Origin: Oscillospiraceae bacterium
GTDB taxonomy: Bacteria; Bacillota; Clostridia; Oscillospirales; Ruminococcaceae
NCBI GenBank assembly: GCA_009783205.1
Contig: WRHO01000011.1
Coordinates: 1 to 53,485, forward strand
DNA length: 53,485 nucleotides
Direction of reading: 5' to 3'
Each line of letters opens with the position of its first letter. Within the stretch, counting starts at the first letter, position 1. Below the pieces are notes generated by a model. That model was given only the letters and a program-made list of their open reading frames with translations, was not told where the DNA came from and searched no databases. Positions 17,969 through 26,494 of this stretch are shown here, in pieces. The translations under genes were made by a program, and so were the position numbers.

Positions 17969-18484
17969 TTACCTAACTATCGAAACCATAGCGAAGCGTA
18001 TAACCCTACTGCCTATTTTATATCCCTTTTGGAATACCTCGGCGACCTTCCCGCTTTCGAGCGTATCGTGTTCGATTTGTTGAATCGCCTGATGAAATGC
18101 CGGGTTAAAATCCTCTTCGTCAATTTCTTCAACACCGAGTTTTTTCAAAGCCTGTATCAAACTCTCATATATCATCTCGATGCCCTTTTTATAATTATCG
18201 TCGGAACACTCCGCCTGTAACGCTCGCTCTATGTTATCCGCTACGGGAAGCAGCTCGGCAATATTTGACGCGGTAATCTCGGGAACGAGCTCTAACCGCT
18301 CTTTTGCCGTGCGCTTACGGTAATTGTCATATTCTGCCGCCTGTCGCAGGAGTTGGTCTTTTAGAATATCGACCTCGCTCAATTCCTGTTCAGGCTCCGA
18401 TACAGCCTCGTCGACAACCTCCGCCTCTTTAACATCTGTTTCGACGACCTCAACTTCCTGTGTTTCTTTTTTCTTTTTATTCAA
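17969..18484 (-). CDS. grpE: Nucleotide exchange factor GrpE
   Basis: GrpE releases ADP from DnaK. The 171-residue product has an acidic, low-complexity N-terminus, a long coiled coil (including RQAAEYDNYRKRTAKE, about residues 48-63) and the C-terminal beta domain with the conserved VAEVFQKGYKIGSRVIR. The start is a TTG at 18484 that lies just after the hrcA stop, with GGAGG in the hrcA end, so the genes are coupled. Second gene of the heat-shock operon. Confidence 0.96.
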   Translation of the reverse strand: MNKKKKETQEVEVVETDVKEAEVVDEAVSEPEQELSEVDILKDQLLRQAAEYDNYRKRTAKERLELVPEITASNIAELLPVADNIERALQAECSDDNYKKGIEMIYESLIQALKKLGVEEIDEEDFNPAFHQAIQQIEHDTLESGKVAEVFQKGYKIGSRVIRFAMVSIVR

Positions 18485-18486
18485 AT

Positions 18487-19569
18487 CTAATTGTCCTCCT
18501 GTTCTTCGAATTCATTGGATTCGTCCGCAGATAATAAACGCGTGACCTCTACCGCAAAATATTCTATATAGGGAATAAGCTTTTTGTAATCCAACCGCAT
18601 CGGGCCTATTACACCAAAATTCCCCGCCGTTTGCCCGTGTTTTCTGAAGCTCCCCGCAATTAACCCCGAATTTGAAACGGTAAAAGTGTTTTCCTTTTCG
18701 GTTTCTTCTCCGAAAATCACGTTTATTTCGGAAAAAGCATTATCCAATAATTCGGTAAAAGCGTTTCTGTTCTCCAAAATAGAAAGAATTTCTTTCTTTT
18801 GGAGGTCTTCGGAAGCGATTAGGTTTGTTTCCCCCTCGAGCTTTACCCTCCCCGCAGTTGTTTTCATTTCCCCGGAAATGTCGGATACCGCTTTTAACAA
18901 CGGCGAAAGCGATACCATATAGCTTCCTAAGGCGATGCCGATTTTTTCAATATACTCTTCCGAAAGGTTCTCGAGATTTACCCCCGAGAGATTTTCATTG
19001 GCAAATTTTGTGAAAAATTCAAGCTGTTCATTATCCAAATCGAATGATAAGCGACAAGCTTTGTTTTTAACCCCGCCGTCTGAGGTTACGAGCAAAAGCA
19101 CATATACTCTTTTACCCGCGGGAATAACCTCAACCTTTGTGATAACGGAAAATCGGCTTATGTTACTTGTAGACACCACCGCGCATTTTGTAAGCTCCGC
19201 CAAAGCGTGCGACGCGCTCTCGATTATCATTTCGTCCGAATCGCCGCAAATATTCCGCACGGCAGAGTCAATTACATATCTGTCCTCATTAGACAGATTT
19301 AAACGACTTTCGGGGATTAGCCGTTCAATATATAGACGATATCCTTTAACGGTAGGGATTCTTCCGGCGGATGTATGCGGGTGGTCGAGAAAACCCTGCA
19401 TTTCGAGTAACGCCATCTCGTTACGGACGGTTGCGGGGGAAACGGGAAAATCCAACCGTTGAGTAAGCAGCTTTGAGCCAATCGGTTCGCCGCTTTTAAT
19501 ATATTCGTCGATAATCGCCTCTAATATCTTAAAGCTGCGTTCGCTCATTTTATAACCGCTATCGCTCAT
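18487..19569 (-). CDS. hrcA: Heat-inducible transcription repressor HrcA
   Basis: HrcA binds the CIRCE operator and represses the dnaK and groE operons; its folding depends on GroE, which gives heat induction. The 360-residue product has the N-terminal winged-helix domain (RSFKILEAIIDEYIKSGEPIG, GxPxSPATVRNEMA-like segment) and the inserted dimerisation and GAF-like domains. The ATG at 19569 was chosen because AAAAGGTG lies seven bases upstream. CIRCE and a perfect promoter lie directly upstream, so the operon is autoregulated. Confidence 0.97.
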   Translation of the reverse strand: MSDSGYKMSERSFKILEAIIDEYIKSGEPIGSKLLTQRLDFPVSPATVRNEMALLEMQGFLDHPHTSAGRIPTVKGYRLYIERLIPESRLNLSNEDRYVIDSAVRNICGDSDEMIIESASHALAELTKCAVVSTSNISRFSVITKVEVIPAGKRVYVLLLVTSDGGVKNKACRLSFDLDNEQLEFFTKFANENLSGVNLENLSEEYIEKIGIALGSYMVSLSPLLKAVSDISGEMKTTAGRVKLEGETNLIASEDLQKKEILSILENRNAFTELLDNAFSEINVIFGEETEKENTFTVSNSGLIAGSFRKHGQTAGNFGVIGPMRLDYKKLIPYIEYFAVEVTRLLSADESNEFEEQEDN

Positions 19570-19590
19570 TATCACTCACCTTTTCACAGT

Positions 19591-19619
19591 GTTAGCACTC
19601 CTTTGCCTCGAGTGCTAAC
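19591..19619 (-). promoter_or_regulatory. CIRCE operator (HrcA binding site)
   Basis: GTTAGCACTC and GAGTGCTAAC separated by nine bases: a perfect CIRCE inverted repeat, placed just downstream of the -10 box, where bound HrcA would block transcription initiation. Confidence 0.98.
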
Positions 19620-19622
19620 AGC

Positions 19623-19651
19623 AGTTTAACACGTTTTTTAGGGAATGTCAA
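19623..19651 (-). promoter_or_regulatory. Sigma-A promoter of the hrcA operon
   Basis: Minus-strand TTGACA (19646-19651) and TAAACT (19623-19628) with 17-base spacing, immediately upstream of CIRCE. Confidence 0.9.
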
Positions 19652-19690
19652 TACTTTTTTCAAAAAAATTTAATAAATTTTTTAAAACAT

Positions 19691-19719
19691 TTGCAAAAAC
19701 GAATATTCTGTGTTATACT
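19691..19719 (+). promoter_or_regulatory. Promoter of the RNase P RNA gene
   Basis: TTGCAA (19691-19696), 17 bases, TATACT (19714-19719). The predicted transcription start (about 19726) falls on the first base of helix P1. Confidence 0.8.
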
Positions 19720-19726
19720 GTACCTT

Positions 19727-20075
19727 ACAACTTTTTTGTGTAATCGCGCGTTTGCTTATCTTATAAGGTAAGACGAGCGTGAGGAAAGTCCGAGCATCAC
19801 AGAGCGGGATAGCTGCTAACGGCAGCCGTAGGCGACTATAGGGCGAGTGCAACAGAAATAAACAACTCCTTCGCGGAGTTCAGGTGGAAAGGCGAGGTAA
19901 AAGCTCACCGGGGTAACGGAGACGTTACCGCCATGTAAACCCTATCCGATGCAACGCAGCAGGTTAATACCCTTGCTCGGGGTACTGCGACAAGGCGGCA
20001 TGATTGTATTGGCGACAATACAACAAGATAAATGATTACACTCGACAAAACTCGGCTTATAGAAAGAGTTGTCGG
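19727..20075 (+). ncRNA. rnpB: RNase P RNA (bacterial class A-like)
   Basis: Catalytic RNA that trims the 5' ends of tRNA precursors. The universal core is plain to see: GAGGAAAGTCCGAGCA near 19781, GGGCGAGTGCAACAGAAA near 19840, AGGTGGAAAGGCGAGGTAAA near 19881, AAACCCTATCCGATGCAACG near 19938, and the 3' core GATAAATGATTACACTCGAC then ACTCGGCTTATAG at about 20028-20062. The ends were set by helix P1: ACAACTTTTT at 19727 pairs with AAAGAGTTGT ending near 20072. It is divergent from hrcA. Confidence 0.96.
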
Positions 20076-20137
20076 GAACAATAAGTTTATTTACTGTTCC
20101 TGTTCAGAGGATTATATGGAGCGTGATGTTGCATCAC
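20076..20137 (+). other. Stem-loops between rnpB and the S41 gene
   Basis: Two hairpins lie between the RNase P RNA and the next gene: one with GGAACA and TGTTCC arms (about 20075-20100) and a tight one, GTGATG-TTG-CATCAC, near 20123-20137. Neither has a strong T-run, so they may be processing signals or weak terminators. Confidence 0.4.
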
Positions 20138-20163
20138 AACGAAAAGAGGATAATTAACATAGC

Positions 20164-21342
20164 ATGAATAAAAGAATATCAATCGGTGTATGTATAAGCT
20201 TAATCGCAATTGCCTGTACCGTTACTTTTGTCATAACCTGGACGGTTTCTCTTAATATGTATAACGACATGATACCGGAGCTCAGGAGGGACGAAATAAG
20301 CGCGAAGCTTCGCGAAATTGATTCATATGTACGCAATAATTGTCTTCACAATTTAAACGAAGACGAACTCGCTTACGGAATATTCTCGGGGTATATTTCG
20401 GGTGTAGGCGATAAGAATACAATGTATATGACCGTAAGCGAGTATTCGGAATACGCCGCACATGAGCGCGGACAGCTTGTATCGAGCGGGATTAGGGTTG
20501 AAAAAGAGGACTCGGGATATATTACAATCGTTGAGGTATATCCCGGCTCTGACGCCGAGTTGCAGGGGGTTCAAAAAGGCGATTTAATCACCTCGATAGA
20601 CGGAACGGACGTTTTGAGCGTCGGCGCGGAGGCGGCGTTGACTCTGCTTTTCGGGGAAGAGAATACGCGATTTAGGCTGAATATAATGAGAGAAGGGCAA
20701 ATCATCGACTATTCTTTAATAAGACAGTCGATTGATATTATTTCGGTCGATTCGGAAATAACCGAAAAAGGCATTGGGATTGCTCGTATATCTACCTTTA
20801 ACAACCTTACCGCGGCACAGTTTAAATCGGCTTTGGAGGAATTTATCGAGGCAGAGGTAAAAGCAATTTTAATTGATTTAAGAAACAACGCAGATGGATT
20901 TTATACGCCGTCCGTACAAAACATGGTGAACGACTTGGTTTCGGCGGACGTAATTGCGTTCAGCGAGCATAAAGGCGGTATACGCAAAGAGTTGATAGTT
21001 ACCGACGACAATAAAGCTTTACCCGATGAAATGCAGGATATACCGATTATTGTCCTTATAAACTCCGAAACCTCGGGCGCGGGGGAGCTTTTTGCGGCAG
21101 TTTTGAAGAGTCATGCCTCGGCACAGCTTATCGGCGAAAATACGGCGGGAAATCCTTTTATACAGAATACACAGGTTTTAAACGACGGAAGCGCGATTCG
21201 TGTAACCGCAGCACAGGTTATTTTGTCCTCGGGTCTCTCATATGCGGGGACGGGTTTATCGCCCGATTATGAGGTCAAAGCCGGCGATATTGATGACGCA
21301 CAGCTTCAAAAGGCTTTTGAAGTTCTTGAAACAATTATATAA
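20164..21342 (+). CDS. S41-family (C-terminal processing) peptidase homologue, catalytic Ser apparently lost
   Basis: The 392-residue product has an N-terminal membrane anchor (about residues 5-30), a PDZ domain (about 115-190; GSDAELQGVQKGDLITSIDG) and an S41 catalytic-fold domain. Aligning by eye to CtpA/Prc, the block NEGSASASEI is NSETSGAGEL here, so the nucleophile position is Gly, with a Ser one residue before. The TFGKG lysine position reads TAGNP, so the general-base Lys is Asn. In the S41B branch Lys is not used, but Ser is still expected. It is most likely an inactive PDZ scaffold or a much altered protease. It is exported and faces outside the membrane. Confidence 0.8.
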   Translation: MNKRISIGVCISLIAIACTVTFVITWTVSLNMYNDMIPELRRDEISAKLREIDSYVRNNCLHNLNEDELAYGIFSGYISGVGDKNTMYMTVSEYSEYAAHERGQLVSSGIRVEKEDSGYITIVEVYPGSDAELQGVQKGDLITSIDGTDVLSVGAEAALTLLFGEENTRFRLNIMREGQIIDYSLIRQSIDIISVDSEITEKGIGIARISTFNNLTAAQFKSALEEFIEAEVKAILIDLRNNADGFYTPSVQNMVNDLVSADVIAFSEHKGGIRKELIVTDDNKALPDEMQDIPIIVLINSETSGAGELFAAVLKSHASAQLIGENTAGNPFIQNTQVLNDGSAIRVTAAQVILSSGLSYAGTGLSPDYEVKAGDIDDAQLQKAFEVLETII

Positions 21343-21367
21343 TTATATAACTTAGAAGGAGACTAAT

Positions 21368-21838
21368 ATGGCAAAAACAATTTTAACAAAAGAAGGATTG
21401 AGCAAATTACAACAGGAGCTTGAAACACTCAAGACGGTAAAACGAAGAGAGGTTGCCGAAAAAATAAAAACGGCTATGTCGTTCGGCGACCTTTCCGAAA
21501 ACTCGGAATATGATGAGGCAAAAAATGAACAGGGGCTTATAGAAGCGCGAATTTCTCAAATAGAAGCGACGCTTATGAATGTTGAAATTCTCGATTCGGA
21601 AAGTCTTACGACCGACCAAATCCAAATAGGCAATAAAATAAAAATAAAGAATACAGAAAACGGGAAAATACTCGACTTATCTATGGTAGGGTCAAGAGAA
21701 GTCGATATGAAAGCCAATAAAATCAGCAATGAGTCGCCCGTCGGCGCGGCTTGTATGGGGCGAACGGTCGGAGATATTGTCGAAGCCGAAACGCCGTCGG
21801 GAATTATAAAGTATGAAATTTTGGAGATTTCTAAGTAA
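21368..21838 (+). CDS. greA: Transcription elongation factor GreA
   Basis: GreA enters the RNA polymerase secondary channel and stimulates cleavage of backtracked RNA. The 156-residue product has the N-terminal coiled coil, including the acidic tip segment DLSENSEYDEAKNEQ (about 41-55), and a C-terminal FKBP-like domain ending GIIKYEILEI. AAGGAG precedes the start. The stop codon overlaps the lysS start by one base (TAATG), a common greA-lysS arrangement in Firmicutes. Confidence 0.98.
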   Translation: MAKTILTKEGLSKLQQELETLKTVKRREVAEKIKTAMSFGDLSENSEYDEAKNEQGLIEARISQIEATLMNVEILDSESLTTDQIQIGNKIKIKNTENGKILDLSMVGSREVDMKANKISNESPVGAACMGRTVGDIVEAETPSGIIKYEILEISK

Positions 21839-23277
21839 TGAATAACGATGTGAAAAAAGAAACGGAAATGTCGGAACAGGAGATACTCGCGGGGCTTAAG
21901 GAACAAAACCGACTTCGAACCGAAAAGCTTAACGCGCTTAAAGCAAAAGGAAAAAGCCCATATCTGCAAACAAAATACCCCGTCACCATAACGGCGGACG
22001 AAATTCATGCAAGCTTTGACGAATACGAAAATAAAGATGTTGTCATAGCGGGAAGAATAACAAGCTGGCGCGATATGGGAAAGGCGAATTTTATCGACCT
22101 CAGAGACGGTAGCGGAAGGATTCAGGTATACGTAAAAAGAGACGATATCGGCGAAGATGAATTTGACGAATTTAAAACGTGGGATTTGGGGGATATAGTA
22201 GGTTTAACGGGATTTGTTTTTCGAACAAGAAGGGGTGAAATATCGGTACACGCTAAGGAACTCAGCTTATTGGCAAAGTCGTTACACCCCCTCCCCGAAA
22301 AGCATAAGGGCTTGCGCGATAAGGAAGAACGCTATCGTAAGCGTTACCTCGATTTAATCGCCAACCCGGAGGTGAAAAATGTATTTATTGCGCGTTCGGC
22401 AATATTGAAGGAGCTTCGGGCTTTTTTGGATTCGCGCGGATTTTTAGAGGTCGACACCCCCGTTTTGCATACGCTCGAAATTGGCGCGGCGGCGCGCCCG
22501 TTTATCACGCGGCACAACGCCCTCGATATACCTATGTTCCTCAGAATTGAAACCGAACTGTATCTTAAAAGGTTGATTGCCGGCGGGTTTGATAAGGTGT
22601 ATGAGGTCGGGCGTATATTCCGCAACGAAGGAATGGATTCAACGCATAATCCCGAGTTTACATCAATCGAATTGTATCAGGCGTATACGGATTATTTCGG
22701 CATGATGGATTTAATAGAGGAAATGTATCGTCACCTTTGTAATAAAATAATAGGCTCGGACACCCTAACCTATAAGGGGGTTGAAATTGCTTTAGGTAAA
22801 CCTTGGGCGCGCATGACTATGCGTGAGGCGGTTGAGAAATATACCGGCAAGACCGGGCTTAAAGGCATGGAGCTTATTGAGCTTTTTGAGGAATGTGTTG
22901 AACCTAATTTGATTCAGCCGACAATTATATATGATTACCCCGTTGATAATTCACCCTTGGCAAAACGAAAAAAAGACGACCCGGATTTCACCGAGCGATT
23001 TGAATTTTTTATTAACACCTGGGAATTTGGTAACGCTTTTTCCGAATTAAACGACCCGCAAGACCAACGCGAACGATTCACCAAACAGGTTGCCGAAAAA
23101 ATAGCGCAGGGTGCTAACGCAGAGGTTGATGAAGACTATATTTTGGCGTTAGAATACGGACTTCCGCCAACGGGGGGATTGGGGTTAGGCTTAGACCGAC
23201 TCGTTATGCTCTTAACCGACAGCCCGTCTATAAGAGATGTGTTATTGTTCCCCACCATGCGTCCTCACGGCAGTTGA
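21838..23277 (+). CDS. lysS: Lysyl-tRNA synthetase (class II)
   Basis: Charges tRNA-Lys. The 479-residue protein has an N-terminal OB-fold anticodon domain (about 55-165), class II motif 1 (RGFLEVDTPVL), motif 2 (FRNEGMDSTHNPEFTSIELY) and motif 3 (GLGLGLDRLVMLL), ending at FPTMRP, as usual. It is translationally coupled to greA through a one-base overlap. No T-box is visible upstream. Confidence 0.98.
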   Translation: MNNDVKKETEMSEQEILAGLKEQNRLRTEKLNALKAKGKSPYLQTKYPVTITADEIHASFDEYENKDVVIAGRITSWRDMGKANFIDLRDGSGRIQVYVKRDDIGEDEFDEFKTWDLGDIVGLTGFVFRTRRGEISVHAKELSLLAKSLHPLPEKHKGLRDKEERYRKRYLDLIANPEVKNVFIARSAILKELRAFLDSRGFLEVDTPVLHTLEIGAAARPFITRHNALDIPMFLRIETELYLKRLIAGGFDKVYEVGRIFRNEGMDSTHNPEFTSIELYQAYTDYFGMMDLIEEMYRHLCNKIIGSDTLTYKGVEIALGKPWARMTMREAVEKYTGKTGLKGMELIELFEECVEPNLIQPTIIYDYPVDNSPLAKRKKDDPDFTERFEFFINTWEFGNAFSELNDPQDQRERFTKQVAEKIAQGANAEVDEDYILALEYGLPPTGGLGLGLDRLVMLLTDSPSIRDVLLFPTMRPHGS

Positions 23278-23317
23278 GAGTATTTATACCGCTTAACACT
23301 AAAATGCGGAGGAAAAA

Positions 23318-24001
23318 ATGTCAAAACTTGATGATAAACGGGAGCTTTTAAAGCTTAAACAAGGGTTGATTTCATCTGAAGAAAGCTCATTTTCTTCAGA
23401 TGAAAGACCCGACGCCCCCATACTAACCGGAAAAGCCGCTTTGTCTAATTTTGTTTATCATTACAGCCTGCATTTGAAAATAGCGTCATTTTTTTTGATA
23501 ATCGGCGGAATCTTCGCTTTTTTTATATTAACTGCGGAGAAGTATGATTTAACCGTTATGTTAATAGCGGACAATTCGGAAGCCTCGGCATATTTTGCGC
23601 TAAACTCCGATAAGTTAAAAACCGCGCTTGAACAATACACGCCCGATTTTGACGGCAACGGGAGGGTTAATGTTGAATGTCGCTTTATAGACTTAACCAC
23701 AGATGTTGCGGGGGTTCAACGAAGCCCCGACTCGGTTCAAGGGAACATGATTAAGTTATTCGGCGAAATTAATATGGGTAATTCATTGATTTTTATAGGG
23801 AATAAAGAAGTCCTCGAAAATATTCCCGGTGAGGAAATGAAATTCGAGGACTTTTACTGTGCCTTTTACCCTTTTGATTCAACGTCGCTAAATTTAGACG
23901 CACCGGACGATTTGTACATCGCGGTTCGCAATTCGAGCGACGAAGAAGCCTTATTAAAAGCTATGACCGTGTTCGGTAGTATTATGGGAACAGGTTTTTA
24001 G
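23318..24001 (+). CDS. Single-TM protein of unknown function
   Basis: No family recognised. The 227-residue product has a charged N-terminal cytoplasmic segment (about 1-48), one membrane helix (about 52-72) and an extracytoplasmic domain of about 150 residues starting VMLIADNSEASAYF. The gene follows lysS with GCGGAGG as the ribosome binding site. Similar lysS-neighbouring membrane proteins are common in Clostridia, but I cannot assign a role. Confidence 0.7.
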   Translation: MSKLDDKRELLKLKQGLISSEESSFSSDERPDAPILTGKAALSNFVYHYSLHLKIASFFLIIGGIFAFFILTAEKYDLTVMLIADNSEASAYFALNSDKLKTALEQYTPDFDGNGRVNVECRFIDLTTDVAGVQRSPDSVQGNMIKLFGEINMGNSLIFIGNKEVLENIPGEEMKFEDFYCAFYPFDSTSLNLDAPDDLYIAVRNSSDEEALLKAMTVFGSIMGTGF

Positions 24002-24022
24002 AAGTCCCCATTATTGCTTTGA

Positions 24023-24232
24023 CTAAGACAACGGGTTAGAATCGACCTCTTGTATTCCCGCCTCTTCGTCGAAATCCAGCCGATTATAGGCGCGAGAAAA
24101 AGCATTTGTACCGTACACGCCGACGCCCCTGTACCCGTTTGTTTCCGACATTTCGAATAGAGGAGCAACCTTCTTTTTAGGGTCAATCCTTGCCGCGTTT
24201 CCGTGAAGTGTTTTATTCTTTTTGTTATCCAT
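24023..24232 (-). CDS. Small hypothetical protein
   Basis: A 69-residue reading frame on the minus strand with a good ribosome binding site (AAAAGGGG, seven bases before the ATG at 24232). The product is polar, with a basic first third and an acidic end. It lies between two plus-strand genes and has no recognisable domain. The ribosome binding site is the main reason to accept it. Confidence 0.45.
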   Translation of the reverse strand: MDNKKNKTLHGNAARIDPKKKVAPLFEMSETNGYRGVGVYGTNAFSRAYNRLDFDEEAGIQEVDSNPLS

Positions 24233-24277
24233 AATATTTTCCCCTTTTAGATTATTTTTCCGAGAAAGGCGTCAAAT

Positions 24278-24847
24278 ATGCAAAAACCGTTTGTAAAATT
24301 ACTGTTGTCCGGATTAGGATATATGCTTATGGGGAATCTTCTCTCTGTAATAATGAGCGTTTCTCTTGCATTTTTCAGGGGCGAAACATTAATAATGATA
24401 TTATCGGTATTGTTCGGAATCGCTATATATTTGTTATTGGTCGCCGTCCCCGCTTACAAAGACGGCTTAGACGAAAACGCCAAGCAAAAAAAGCGAAAAG
24501 ACAATACCGAAAGCGTTCCGAAATGGCGGTGGGCATTAGTCGGGACAATTTTGTGGGGGGTTATGCTTATACCGTCGGTTGTGTATTTGTTCACAGAATA
24601 TAACGAAGGGGTATACCGTATGCTTAACGGTGCGGTTTTCCCGTTATCGGCGTTTATGTTGGTTTCGACTATGACAACCGAATACCCTTTTTCGAGTGCG
24701 TTTGTTGAGGTGTTGCGACTCGCCCCCTTCGCGCCTTATGTATTCATGGGGGTTTACGCGCTGACAATCCCCGCCTGTCACATTGGGTTTATATTAGGGT
24801 TGAATAACGGTCTTGATAAGGATAAGATTATGTATGAAAAACAGTAA
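24278..24847 (+). CDS. Four-TM membrane protein of unknown function
   Basis: The 189-residue product has about four hydrophobic helices (near residues 8-30, 36-60, 88-110 and 152-178), with a Lys-rich loop after the second. No signature recognised. Start ATG after GAAAGGCG. It overlaps yraN by 14 bases. Confidence 0.7.
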   Translation: MQKPFVKLLLSGLGYMLMGNLLSVIMSVSLAFFRGETLIMILSVLFGIAIYLLLVAVPAYKDGLDENAKQKKRKDNTESVPKWRWALVGTILWGVMLIPSVVYLFTEYNEGVYRMLNGAVFPLSAFMLVSTMTTEYPFSSAFVEVLRLAPFAPYVFMGVYALTIPACHIGFILGLNNGLDKDKIMYEKQ

Positions 24848-25229
24848 CAATATCAAAAAAATACGCGGCGATTTCGGTGAAATCGCCGTTACCGATTATT
24901 TGCTCAAGCGAGGATATAAAATAGTCGAGTCTAACTACCGAAAGCGACAGGGTGAGATTGATATAATCGCCGTCCAAAATAAGGAGATAGTTTTTATTGA
25001 GGTAAAAACGCGCAAGTTCGGAAGCATGACGGACGCGCTCGAAGCGGTGACCTACGAAAAACGCCGCAAAATAATCAGAACCGCATACGCTTTTATCAAG
25101 GAGAATCCTCGTTTTACAAATATGAACGCCCGCTTTGATGTGGCGGGCGTTGTTATTACAACCGATAGTGTCCCTCAATTACTTGAGCTTAATTATTATG
25201 CGGACGCTTTTAATCCCGCACTGATGTGA
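24834..25229 (+). CDS. YraN/UPF0102 family endonuclease-like protein
   Basis: A 131-residue member of the UPF0102 family, a restriction-endonuclease-like fold found in most bacteria, often near rnhB or processing genes. Visible family features: GDFGEIAVTDYLLKRGYKI near residue 10, then GEIDIIA and FIEVKTR, which carry the D, E and K of the PD-(D/E)XK site. The ATG at 24834 was chosen over an upstream in-frame start because it matches the family's N-terminus. Biological role not settled. Confidence 0.9.
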   Translation: MKNSNNIKKIRGDFGEIAVTDYLLKRGYKIVESNYRKRQGEIDIIAVQNKEIVFIEVKTRKFGSMTDALEAVTYEKRRKIIRTAYAFIKENPRFTNMNARFDVAGVVITTDSVPQLLELNYYADAFNPALM

Positions 25230-25252
25230 CTATACTCACACACCCTCCGAAG

Positions 25253-26494
25253 CTATCTTACCTCAACACCTACATAGTAATACTTTAAAATATCAATGTA
25301 GTCATACCCCTCATGAGTTGCGAGAATATTCGCGCCGTTTTGTGATAATCCCGCACCGTGACCGTATCCGTTTGTTTTAAACGTAAACGAATCTTTGTTT
25401 TTATCGTACTCAAAGGTGAACGAGGCGGAGCGGAGTCCGAAGCCCATTATTCTTTCACGGAAAACCCGCCCCGTGATTTTTGTTTCGTTACCGTTATTCA
25501 TAAATGTCGTTTTACCGCCGATTGACATATCGTCTACATAAACCGTATCGGCGTGGTTGATAATCTTCAACCACGAGGACGGGTCGCCGGAGAGCTGTAT
25601 CCCCGTTTGGCGAAGCACATTGGTCATAATTTCGTTCGACGTAAATGTTACCGTTTGTCCCCAGTTCGGGTCGTGTTTTTCGTCAAAATCGCGTCTGCCC
25701 GCTTTAAGGTAGGGCATACTCGACCCCCAGACGGTTTGCGATGACGCCGACCAGCCCGCCGACGAAGCACAATATACCGCTTGAATCAGCTCGTTGTTAT
25801 AATAAACCGATTTTTCCCATACGTCCTTTGTACACTCCTTCACCCGTTCCGACGCATTTGCGGCAATCGGAAGAACGGGTGCGTTCCCCGCATTATTCTG
25901 ACGTTTTATATAAGTGTAAATAGCGACGGCTTGTGCTTTAATTGCTTCCTTGTGAAACGCACTCCCTATTTCGGCTTGTATAACCCGCGTAACTATATCA
26001 AAAGCGTCACCCTCAACCGTGCTTCCCCCCGAGGATATTTTAAATGTGCCGGTTGTGAGCGGGTCATTATCTAAAAGCGTTTCCAAATCGTTCTCCCCCG
26101 TAACGAGCGCGTTTTCACTCGGCACGGTTGCGGTAGGCGACGTTGCCGCAAAAGCTGTTGTCGGCGCGGCTATTGCATTACCGCTGTATTCGGTTACGGC
26201 GGCATCCGTTTGTGTAACAACGGCAGTTGTCTCGGGCAATTGTGACAAATCCGCGGGCAACACAACCGGGGCGTCATAGTTCTCAAAGCCGGGCATTTCC
26301 CCGTTTGCCACATTTAATTCCGACGGTTTATTTTCACCCGCCGCCGATTCGTCAACGGTCGAAGACGGTTCACTAATCGGGAGCCGACCGACGTCCGCCG
26401 TCAACTGTACATTGTCCATAATCGCAAATATATAGGTGTAAAGCGATATAATTGCTAAGGCAAAGGATATTTTTAAAAGTGATGTTTTTTTCAA
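25253..26494 (-). CDS. SpoIID/LytB-domain protein, membrane anchored
   Basis: A 413-residue protein with an N-terminal membrane anchor (about 7-26), a Thr/Ala/Pro-rich linker of about 140 residues, and a SpoIID domain. The family's catalytic Glu region is seen as VIQAEIGSAFHKEAIKAQAV and the C-terminal signature as GYGHGAGLSQNGANILA. SpoIID is a lytic transglycosylase that removes stemless glycan strands during engulfment, but the long linker and position suggest a dedicated paralogue. The ATG overlaps the end of the last sortase gene by four bases, so it is the final gene of the sortase operon. Confidence 0.9.
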   Translation of the reverse strand: MKKTSLLKISFALAIISLYTYIFAIMDNVQLTADVGRLPISEPSSTVDESAAGENKPSELNVANGEMPGFENYDAPVVLPADLSQLPETTAVVTQTDAAVTEYSGNAIAAPTTAFAATSPTATVPSENALVTGENDLETLLDNDPLTTGTFKISSGGSTVEGDAFDIVTRVIQAEIGSAFHKEAIKAQAVAIYTYIKRQNNAGNAPVLPIAANASERVKECTKDVWEKSVYYNNELIQAVYCASSAGWSASSQTVWGSSMPYLKAGRRDFDEKHDPNWGQTVTFTSNEIMTNVLRQTGIQLSGDPSSWLKIINHADTVYVDDMSIGGKTTFMNNGNETKITGRVFRERIMGFGLRSASFTFEYDKNKDSFTFKTNGYGHGAGLSQNGANILATHEGYDYIDILKYYYVGVEVR

